Shown here: piece by piece, positions 33,912 through 42,810 of the stretch
Layout: each line of letters begins with the position of its first letter
How positions within the stretch are numbered: position 1 is the first letter of the stretch
Origin: Stemphylium vesicarium
Taxonomy: Eukaryota; Ascomycota; Dothideomycetes; Pleosporales; Pleosporaceae
DNA length: 64,000 bases
NCBI GenBank assembly: GCA_004380135.1
Contig: QXCR01000021.1
Span: forward strand, 1 to 64,000
Direction of reading: 5' to 3'
Position numbers and translations under genes: made by a program
The notes under the pieces: model-generated
The model's database searches: none
Told to the model about the DNA's origin: nothing
Seen by the model: the letters and a program-made list of their open reading frames with translations, nothing else

Positions 33912-36724
33912 ATGTCTTCCGGCGGCCCTGGGCATTTCCAGGAGCCGTCTGCGTTGTATAGCTTTTCGCCGTTGGAGGACTCGCTCTCTAATGCCCTCGC
34001 AGGAAGCATACACCAAAAGGGTAACAGGTTGCCCACCATTCAGCCTGCGTCGCCGCCGAACAAAGGCGCGCCGCACTCTGCCACAACACCGAACCGGGCT
34101 GCACTCTTCCCCATAGCCAGGGGCCACCCACATGCGACTGCCATTGCAAGCTCTGGATCCTCTACTACCGAATCGCTATCCGAGTTGACGTCGTCGTCAT
34201 CGCGAGACTCGCTACCCACTCCCCCCGGGCGCAACGGCCCTACCACGCCCCAGAAACAGGCGCGTAACAACAGGCGGAAGCCGTCGAACAAGTCGAGCGG
34301 CCGATGGAGTAGGGGAGGCGGCTCTTCAGATGACACCGGCTCCGACCGCAAACCGCCCACGTCTCAGCCAGCAGAGCCCGCCCAGAGCGCCGCCCAGTCG
34401 CCCCAGAGCGCGTCCAAGACACGCCAGCGCCCGTATATTGCTACCAACAACGCATCCACGACCCAGACGCGATTCATGGCAACAGCCTTTGGAGGTCCCT
34501 CGGGTGATTCGCGAAGGGGAGTAGTCTCTCCTCGCCCCAAGGGTCGCGGTATGACCATGCCACACGTACATGTCCCCGCATCGAGTCTGACTGGCCCACA
34601 CAGAAGCGAAGAACACTCTCTGCCGCAATGTCACCATTTACGGACACTGTCGGTACGAGAATAGTAAGTGCCCGTGATTACGCCTGCCGAATCCTCGTAG
34701 TGACCCTGTCTAGCCTGTCCCTATATCCACGACAACCTCAAATTGAGTCAAAATGAAAACACCAAGAAGAGATTCAATGTTGACTCGCCGTCCTTCACCC
34801 CGCTCCAGGCGAATACCAATGGCTCTGTGACACCCTCGTCCCGCAGTGCTGCCATCTCACCCAAGGCGGCAAACGCCGCCGTCTTCACTCCTAAATCGCA
34901 ACGCTCTAGTGAGTCTTGAACAATCGCCATTTGTTTCCTCATCCGCATGCTGATTACATCAGCTGTCACTACGCCGCATATGCACGCGAAGGAGCCCGCT
35001 ATTGATTGGCATTCGCAAGACTTTCAAGAATTTGTTCCGCAATCCTTCGAGGGTCAGCAGATGGTGCGTGGGGCTTTCGTTACATTTGGTCTCTCCTCAA
35101 TGTCCCTTGCAGGGGCATGAGACAACGTGCCTGTCACCGATTTGGATTATACAAGGATCCCGACTTACAATCAGTTCAGGTCGATCCTAACCTTGGCTAC
35201 GATCCATTTAGCACTCCGACCAGCATTTCTACACTGGCTGGTGCAAGTCACCAACCCCCTCCTACCATCAACCCTTACGCTCAAGACGCTTCAGCTACGT
35301 ACTTTCAAAACGCCAATGCTTTTCAGAACCCAGCATATCATTTGTACTGGCCGGTAGGGCCACAGCCCACCGGCTTGCTCGCTTATCAGCGCACTGCTCA
35401 TGACTTCTTCATACCCGATGCACTGCGGGAAGAACTGCAAAAGAAGGCAGAGGTAGCGCGCCAAATTGCGCCCAACAGTACTCTGCCTGTCATTGAACAG
35501 TTCCATTCCTTGTTTTGCTTAGACATGTCACCACAGAAAAATACTGCTCCTTTCGGGTATGCAAGCTGGATATACCGAGCTGTATCCAGCAAGGATGGTA
35601 AAACATACGCGCTGCGCCGCCTGGAGAACTTTCGCCTAACGAGCGAGACTGCTATTCGCTCTGCCCAGCCATGGAAACGCGTGTTGAATGGCAATGTCGT
35701 CACTATTCATGAAGCGTTCACCACTCGAGCCTTTGGCGACAGCTCCTTGATTCTTGTTACGGACTATCATCCAAACTCCAAGTCACTTGCCGACGAGCAC
35801 TTCAAGCCAGTGCAACGGTTCCATGGCAGACAAGCTACGTCATCCCATGTACCAGAGCAAGTTCTATGGGGCTATACTGTCCAAATCGCGTCCGCACTGA
35901 AAGCCATTCATGGATCGGGTCTGGCCGCCAGGTTGATAACGCCTTCGAAAATTCTACTCACGTCAAAGAACCGAATTCGATTGAACGCATGCAGCATTAT
36001 GGACATTGTGCAGTTTGAAAATGCACGTTCTGTGCCGGAACTGCAGGCAGACGATTTCGTTCAACTTGGGCGACTTATACTGTGCATTGCCAACAACAAT
36101 CCCACAGCTCACTTGCAGATGCAAAAGTCTATGGACTATATCACTAGAAGTTACACAGCTCGACTCAAAGAGTGCGTGCAGTGGCTGCTCAACCCGCAGC
36201 CACCGCCTGGAGCACCATCATCTCCAACTTCGTCTGGACCTCTGCAAAAAGACATTGACACTTTCTTGGGCGGCATCGCTGATCAGTTTGCATCTGTCTT
36301 TGACAGTGAGCTCCATGCTCAGGACACTCTGACGGTCAATCTTGGAAAAGAGCTGGAATCATCAAGATTGGTACGCCTACTCATCAAGCTCAACATGATC
36401 AATGAGCGACCGGAGCTCGACGCTTCCCCAAACATGCCTGGCAACAGCGGCGCGAACCCCTCGTCGGTATGGGCGGAAACCGGGGAGCGCTACTATCTCA
36501 AGCTCTTCCGCGATTACGTGTTCCATCAAGTGGACGCGAACGGACACCCAGTCACGGACCTGGCACATATCTTGGACTGTTTAAACAAATTAGACGCTGG
36601 CACAGACGAGAAGATTGGTCTAGTGAGTAGAGACGAGCAGAACGTGTTGATCGTCAGTTACCGAGAGGTGAAGCGCGCACTGGAGTCGGCATTCCAAGAT
36701 TTGGTACGGGCCGGACGGAAGTAG
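33912..36724 (+). CDS. PAN3: PAN2-PAN3 deadenylase subunit PAN3, with long N-terminal extension
   Basis: Regulatory subunit of the PAN2-PAN3 poly(A) nuclease; it binds poly(A)/PABP and recruits PAN2. Exons 33912..34548, 34604..34663, 34714..34908, 34963..35063 and 35180..36724; 845 aa from the ATG at 33912, or 657 aa from the ATG at 34476, where family members usually begin (MATAFGGPSGDSRRGVVSPR). The short exon 2 encodes a CCCH finger with canonical C-x8-C-x5-C-x3-H spacing (CRNVTIYGHC..CPYIH), assembled across the junction with exon 3. Then follow a Ser/Thr-rich linker, a PAM2-like region, a pseudokinase domain (YASWIYRAVSSKDGKTYALRRLENF.., IHGSGLAARLITPSKILL), a coiled coil and the C-terminal knob (YYLKLFRDYVFHQVDANG). 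The last intron's acceptor (GTTCAG, 35179) was chosen by phase and is the least certain. The 188-residue extension is discussed as a finding. Confidence 0.92.
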
Positions 36725-37397
36725 GATTCTTCTGGCTCAAGTCCACTCGAGTAGCGCCATGGTGGACGGAATGACAAGGGGAATTTTACGCATGAGTTTA
36801 TGGCTATTATCCATGGAAGACGAAATCCTAGCGGTTATGGAGGGTGACGTACCGGGAGCTAGCGGAAGGACATGAAAGTCGATGACATCGCGCACTAGGA
36901 GCTCTTAGTCGTGAACGAAGATGTGGGGGGTCTTTTGCATGAGCTGGGTGTTGTTGAATGGATGGAGGGATCGCAGGGAGTAGATAAGACACATATCATT
37001 CTTAACGCAATAAAACGTTGTCCAGCTTGATCTGCTTACTGATTCGCCCTGGGAATGGAAAGGGTGCCCGCCACTACAAAGAGTTCGGACGGTGGCATGA
37101 TGTATCTGGTGATGGAAACGTGACGACACTAGGAAGTAGGATGTCGCCGGTCCAACATATAGCATTCTTCCTCGTCGCGTAGGAAGCAGCAAGCCATGCT
37201 GAGTTCAACTCATTGATATAACGTATGCCGAGATGCTCTGTCGGCGCCCTCCCTGCACCCCGCTGTCGTTTTCGGCGGGTCTAGCAAGACTTAGCGCCAG
37301 ACTCGCTGCCCCTCGTTCTCCGAGACTCTGCCCCACATTCAGCACTTTCTCTCCACTACGACACCAACAACCACGTTTTACGAGAACAATAACAACA
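36725..37397. other. Intergenic between PAN3 and adenosine kinase
   Basis: 3' flank of PAN3 and promoter/leader of adenosine kinase. From 37233 the leader is open in the frame of the kinase (see the finding on an alternative start). No other gene is seen. Confidence 0.5.
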
Positions 37398-38595
37398 ATG
37401 CCTGGAAACTACGAACTACTGTGCCTTGAGAACCCGCTTCTGGACATCCAGGGCGTTGGGTAGGTCAATTCCTCTCTTTGACGGCTTTGTGCTGCCATAG
37501 ATGGCACTGGTCGTGGCAGAGCACCGCGATGAGCTTTCGTTGACAGCTCGCAGTGACAAGGCTCTTCTTGAGAAGTATGGCCTGAAGGACAACGATGCCA
37601 TCCTCGCCGACCCAGAGAAGCACATGGGACTGTACGAGGACCTGCTCCAGAACTACAACGCCGTCCTCATTGCTGGCGGTGCCGCCCAGAACACCGCCAG
37701 GGGTGCTGCGTACATCCTAGAGCCCAAGTCAGTCGTATACATCGGCTGCATTGGCAAGGACAAGTACGGTGAGACTCTTGAGAAGATCTCGGCAGATGCT
37801 GGTGTCAAGACCGAGTACCTCTACGACGAGAAGACGCCCACCGGCCGCTGCGGTGTTGTCATCACTGGCCACAACCGCTCCATGTGCACCGACCTCGCTG
37901 CTGCCAACAACTACAAGATCGAGCATCTGAAGCAGGACCACATCTGGAAGCAGGTCGAGAACGCCAAGGTTTACTACGTTGGTGGCTTCCACTTGACTGT
38001 CTGCGTGCCAGCCATCAAGGCGCTTGCTGAGGAGGCTGCCTCCAAGGACAAGGTACGCATTTCCTTCCACTCTGTCGGACAATAGGCCCGAATACTGACC
38101 GTCCCCAAGCAATTCATCCTCAACCTTTCCGCGCCCTTCATCTCGCAATTCTTCAAGGACCCTCTCAACGAGGTCCTCCCGTACGTCGACTACCTCATTG
38201 GTAACGAGACCGAGGCCGCTGCCTTTGCCGAGTCCAACGGCATTGAGACCAAGGACGTCAAGGAGATTGCAAAGAAGATCGCCAACATGCCCAAGAAAAA
38301 CAACAAGAGGCCACGAACTGTCATCTTTACTCAGGGCACCGACCCTACCATTGCCGTCACCGCAAAGGAGGGCGGTGAGCCAGAGGTCAAGGAGGTCTCG
38401 GTCCACGCTGTCAGCAGTGACAAGATCAACGACACCAACGGTGCCGGTGATGCCTTTGCCGGTGGTTTCGTTGCTGGTATTGTCCAGGGCAAGCCCCTCG
38501 ACAAGGCCATTGACATGGGTCAGTGGCTCGCGAAGCTCAGCATCCAGGAGCTCGGTCCTTCGTACCCGCAGCCCAAGCAGACTTACAGCAGCTAA
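37398..38595 (+). CDS. ADO1: Adenosine kinase (PfkB family)
   Basis: Phosphorylates adenosine to AMP with ATP, which also keeps the S-adenosylmethionine cycle moving by removing adenosine. Exons 37398..37459, 37554..38052 and 38110..38595, 348 aa, the usual length. Intron 1 (GTAGGT..CGCAG) joins LLDIQGVG to DKALLEKYGLKDNDAIL; intron 2 (GTACGC..CCCAAG) joins EAASKDK to QFILNLSAPFI. Signatures: NPLLDIQG near the N terminus, GGAAQNTARGAAY (about 60-72) for adenosine binding, GNETEAAAFA and the PfkB C-terminal motif NDTNGAGDAFAGGF (about 294-307) with the catalytic Asp. The start at 37398 matches the family and has A at -3; an in-frame ATG at 37233 would add 55 basic residues. The assignment is firm. 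Confidence 0.95.
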
Positions 38596-39179
38596 GCGTC
38601 TTTCACATCAAGTGAGCGCTGAAGCTCGTGTATTTCAACAATCTACGAGAGAGCATGCCACCGCCAAGAGGGGTCGTGCTTTGCCCCGTGTCCAGGCCAT
38701 CACCGTATGATGTGGCCATCTGGACACCGGGGTGTCGTCATTGCATCATGAAAAGGTGTTTTTTTGGCGCAAGGACAAGGAAAAAGGTAGAATTTGGCCT
38801 TTCAACAGCCAGAGCTAGATACCCTCAGCTATTACGCTGCTAGAATGAGAAAATGAAATAAACAACTCAATGAAAGCATGATGCAGGATTTATTACTTGC
38901 TGTGGATTTTGATCTGTATCAGTCGGTATTTGTGTCATATCATGGAGATGAGAGCGATGTTTCGTGTTCTAGCCAACAGGGAAATCTCTCTGATGTAATT
39001 GTGAATACCATGTCGTATTGTTCGTACACACCATGAACCCAACAAGCTCATCCATAATCTATAGATAAAGATATGCTTCACCCAATATTCCCACGCTAAA
39101 TCATTACAAAAATTAAAAGATCAAGACGCCACACCATGCATTCTTATTCTTGCCTTTCTCAGAATATGAACCATCCTCC
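38596..39179. other. Convergent 3' region
   Basis: About 580 bases between the stop codons of adenosine kinase (plus) and the UBX protein (minus). The middle is AT-rich (38860-39120), consistent with 3' untranslated regions and polyadenylation signals of two converging genes. No gene. Confidence 0.6.
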
Positions 39180-40745
39180 CTACTCATCATCCTCCTCATC
39201 GCCGTCTTCTTCTTCGTCCTCAAGATCCGTGCGCTCAACAATAAGATTCCCACTCCGACCAATGCGCTGCTTAATCGAGCCGCCAGCCTTGACATCGTAG
39301 ACTTCTCTCGGCATGGGCGACACGAGCTGGAACTTGTACTCGTGCTCAAAGTCCTTTGGCTCTTCGACTTTCTCTTTTGACCCGCTTTGTTGCAGGATAT
39401 CGTAGCACTCGACGAAAGCGTAGAGGTCTTCTACTTGTGCATCTGCAGCGAATTTGCGGACGACGCGCTGCGCGTCTGGCATGCGGAGGCTTATTCTGAC
39501 CACGTCCTTCTCTTCAGGGCTGGGTTCAGATGGGATGGAAGCAGCGCGCCACTTGCGCCATTGAGCGAGGTTCTGAGCGTAGCGTTTGACGGCTTGTTGG
39601 CGCTCAAGCGCTTCCTTCTCTTCCTGAGCTTTGCGCTCGGCTTCCTCCTTCCTCTTGCGGGCTTTCTCGCGGTCCGCGGCGAGCGAGCGCTCGTAGGCGC
39701 TGTTCTGCTGCTCGCGGATGTTGCGCGTGGCTTGTTGTTCTGCGCGCTGGCTGCGGACGCGGTTCAGCGGCTCGGTGTGCTGTTGCATTGCGGTACGCAG
39801 TTTGGCAATGTATTGTTGCGGCGGCGTGGGGCCCGTCACGCGTGTTGCGATGCCCATTGCTGTCGAGGAGACTTGCGGGGTATGTACAATAAGCCCTGTG
39901 AAGGGGAACTTTGTACACGACAGCGCGGACGAGACTTGGTATGCTTCTGAGTCTTGGACGTTGCCCGCCCAGAGGATTATGTTGTTATCTGAGTTTCGCA
40001 CGAATTCGACGACTTCGGGCGCGAGCAGCGTGTCGCGGATAAAGGAGGATGTCTCGTCGTGCTCGGGGCTGACGAGTACTACCATGAGGAATTGGAGGTT
40101 CTTCTTCGCCAGATCGAAGGCTTGCGCGTAGCCGCTCTCGAAGAAGGGCAGGCTGTGGCTGCCATATTCCTCCTCGAATTCGCGGATGAAGCGCGCGGCA
40201 GTGTCTCGTGGGTTCAAGGGTCGCCGCCCGCTTGCGCTACGTTGCGAGGCCGGTGTGTTCATGTTGCTGGCTGTGACCCGTCCCCATGCGCGGGGTAGGA
40301 AGGGGAATATCCAGCTTAGTAACCGGAAGCTCTTTGCGAATAAAGAGTATACGAGCGAAAAGGGTGCGAAGAAAATCGCCAGGACCAAAGGTACTTGGCT
40401 GCTGACTTGGCTTTCTGGCTGCGGGACTACCCGAGGCGCGGGCTCTATCCTTACTCTCCTCCCACTACTTATTGATGATCGGGGCGCTCCAAATCCGTTC
40501 AGTAGTGTTTCTTGCCGCCGTGTATCTTGTGGAGGAGGTTGTTGCTGCGCCGCTGCAACTGCGACTGGGTCTTCGGTCGGTTCGCCGTCAAAGAAACGTG
40601 TTACGGCGATGTTAACGTTCCATTGCGCTCGTTGCAGGATGGGTATCGCAGCATCGACAGCTTGATCGGTTACAGCGGTGTACTGTTGAAGTGCGGCTTG
40701 TTGGTCTGGAGAGAGAGACTCGATGTCTATGCTATTATCCGCCAT
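39180..40745 (-). CDS. UBA-UAS-UBX domain protein, FAF2/UBXD8-like Cdc48 adaptor
   Basis: Single exon, 521 aa from the ATG at 40745 (MADNSIDIESLSPDQQAALQQY). A UBA-like domain (about 8-50) ends in NVNIAVTRFFDG. A hydrophobic hairpin follows (about 118-145, VPLVLAIFFAPFSLVYSLFAK..), which in FAF2/UBXD8 proteins inserts monotopically into the ER or lipid-droplet surface. Then a thioredoxin-like UAS domain (about 175-310, with RFIREFEEEYG and FLMVVLVSPEHDETSSF), a charged coiled coil (about 325-390, EKARKRKEEAERKAQEEKEALERQQ) and a C-terminal UBX domain (about 405-500) with ISLRMPDAQRVVRKF. The tail is strongly acidic (DLEDEEEDGDEEDDE). The expected role is to recruit Cdc48/p97 to membranes for ER-associated degradation or lipid-droplet turnover; this is from the family, and domain order supports it well. 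Confidence 0.92.
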   Translation of the reverse strand: MADNSIDIESLSPDQQAALQQYTAVTDQAVDAAIPILQRAQWNVNIAVTRFFDGEPTEDPVAVAAAQQQPPPQDTRRQETLLNGFGAPRSSISSGRRVRIEPAPRVVPQPESQVSSQVPLVLAIFFAPFSLVYSLFAKSFRLLSWIFPFLPRAWGRVTASNMNTPASQRSASGRRPLNPRDTAARFIREFEEEYGSHSLPFFESGYAQAFDLAKKNLQFLMVVLVSPEHDETSSFIRDTLLAPEVVEFVRNSDNNIILWAGNVQDSEAYQVSSALSCTKFPFTGLIVHTPQVSSTAMGIATRVTGPTPPQQYIAKLRTAMQQHTEPLNRVRSQRAEQQATRNIREQQNSAYERSLAADREKARKRKEEAERKAQEEKEALERQQAVKRYAQNLAQWRKWRAASIPSEPSPEEKDVVRISLRMPDAQRVVRKFAADAQVEDLYAFVECYDILQQSGSKEKVEEPKDFEHEYKFQLVSPMPREVYDVKAGGSIKQRIGRSGNLIVERTDLEDEEEDGDEEDDE

Positions 40746-42727
40746 CTTGACCACGGCGGTCTTCCAACCTTGTTTGAGGCTCGCTTTTAGTTGATGAGGT
40801 AGTTTGCGGTCGGAGGGAGTGATCGGATGAACGGGGAATTATAGCCGGAAAGGACTGTGGTGTGGGAGTGTATTGTGGGAGGGAAGCGTGGGTTTATGTG
40901 TTGCCTGTCCTTTCGCGGCGATGATGTACTGAGGTGGTCGGAGCTTCAGCCCACGAACTACGGGACTAAAGGTGAGGCTACTTCTCGGCCTTTGCCACGC
41001 GACGCACTAGCTGCCTGTGGGGTAAATTCACCTGGGTACGGTCGCCGTTTCTTCACAATGTCAAGTCCAAATTTCCAACAGAGGTTGAAAAAAGGGGAAG
41101 GTCTACATATTCGCCTTTTATTGAGGCGTTGTGAGTTTGGTTCTTCTAGGTTGCGAAATGCGTGAGCCCCAACTCGTTGTGACTGCCTGTGAGCGCTTCC
41201 GAACTATGGGAACCAAAGAGTGAATCCATGGTGGAGAGGGTCTGAGAGATGAATGTAACACGCACAATTTGAACCTGGTCATTGGTTTGTGGGAACGTCT
41301 GCGTTTGAGATTATGCATGCTCTGATGCGACAACTACTACTACTGCAAGCAGATACATGTACAGCAATGAAAGGCCCGTCTACAATACCGAAAGTCTTCT
41401 TCCGGCGAAATGATAACCACGCCTATGTTTCAGTTCAAATTTCCGTTCATCTGGAAGCTTATCAAATGCCGCGCTGATAACCGACGTGATGGTTTCCAAC
41501 CGTTGTGGTAGCGATGAAGCAGCCACAGCTACACAACATTCCCACTAGGGAACAGGTCGAGGACAAGTTCCATGCACGACATCAGAAAACTAAAACGCTT
41601 CACTTTCCTACACCGTATCTAAGGCGAATATTCATCCGCTTGGGCTGACTTGTGTTACGCTGGTCGCCCAATAATAAGGTGTCACCGAAATGCACACGTG
41701 CCCCTCATTGTTCGCAAGTGCCCCACTTCTTCAGGTCGGGGACTATAGGCCAGGCACCAAGTACTAGAACAGTTGGAAAGAGCATTTCCTCATCAATCAA
41801 CCATTGCCTCCTTGGCCAAGTGGTAAGGCGTCGCACTTGTAATGCGAAGAGCGCTCGTTGTAAGTTGCCTCAAACAGCCTTTCATTCGAAACACGATTCT
41901 AACAATTCATCAGCGATTCGGGCAGGTGGCATTCCATAGTACTTCATGGTACAATTCGTTTTTTGTTTTTGCCAACCTTCAACATGTAAAAATACTTCAA
42001 CTCCTTCTTTTTTTGCCCTTCTTTCACCCTCCACACTCGCGATCGCGTCTTGATCTGGGAGCTCTGGCAGCGCATGTGCAGTGTCGCCAAAACTCGCGTG
42101 TTCCACCACTGCGCGATGGCAAGATTCAACGAAACCCAGTACCTCGAATAGTGCACGTTCATGGTACTCATTGATTCACATCTGTTTCGCTACCATCCTG
42201 ACGCAATGTACATCGAATCGAGTAGTACTTTCACGCAAGTTGCTCGATACTAGAAAGAAGGTCGGTATGTAACGCTATATAGGCTGTTATAATCCATGTA
42301 ATAGCCAATGAACTTGCGGACGTCATAAAGTGATGGTGTGCAGCAGGCGCTGTGGGCTTGCCCTATCATGCGCTGGAGTGACACAGCCCTCGGAGCCAAG
42401 AAACCCCTCACATATAACCTGAAATTGCCAGCCTCGCAGCTTTAGGCAGCACTTCTTCTCTACCCATACGTCGTTGTTTTCTCATCCGGTCAATAACACC
42501 TGAGTACCAAAACCATTTTCCTTCGCGGCTATCCTCACCAAATCCGCATAGTGTTGAATTCGGGGGTCCATCCCAAGTTCAGCCTTCGAGAGCCCCTGCG
42601 TCACTTCCAGGCAGCAGCAAGCGTCGGGTTGAACGGAGCCGTCATTACGCCACCCAGATGATGGCGTCAGCTTTGGCATTCAGGAACTGGTGAATAACAA
42701 CGCATCCTCCCATCGCATGAACACAGA
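40746..42727. other. 2-kb interval with a truncated tRNA
   Basis: Promoter side of the UBX gene, followed by sequence with no convincing coding frame (the longest is 110 codons). It holds the 5' two-thirds of a tRNA-Thr at 41806-41850 (listed separately) and a T-rich run near 42000. Nothing else is recognised. Confidence 0.5.
41806..41850 (+). pseudogene. Truncated tRNA-Thr (TGT anticodon)
   Basis: The sequence starts GCCTCCT (acceptor 5' strand), continues with a D arm whose TGGCCAAGTGG fits the internal A box, and a perfect anticodon arm: stem TCGCA (41831-41835), loop CTTGTAA with anticodon TGT at 41838-41840, stem TGCGA (41843-41847). After the anticodon stem the homology ends: no T arm with a GGTTC-type B box and no AGGAGGC acceptor 3' strand are found within the next 150 bases. 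An intron cannot explain this because the anticodon stem is already closed. It is therefore a 5' tRNA fragment, probably not a working gene. Confidence 0.65.
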
Positions 42728-42810
42728 ATGTCGAGCATCTACCGCCCGCTTACGGGAGACGAGGTCCGCTTCGTGAAGGTCCAACCTGGCGACTGGACCG
42801 ATCCTATTCG
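42728..42810 (+). pseudogene. Out-of-frame start of the HET-domain gene
   Basis: An ATG at 42728 opens a frame (MSSIYRPLTGDEVRFVKVQ..DPIR) that looks like the usual first 30 residues of a HET-domain protein. Immediately after this, GATGC occurs twice in tandem (42810-42814 and 42815-42819). The 5-base length shifts the reading frame, so this start cannot reach the HET domain; it runs on to a stop at 43036. Confidence 0.65.
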
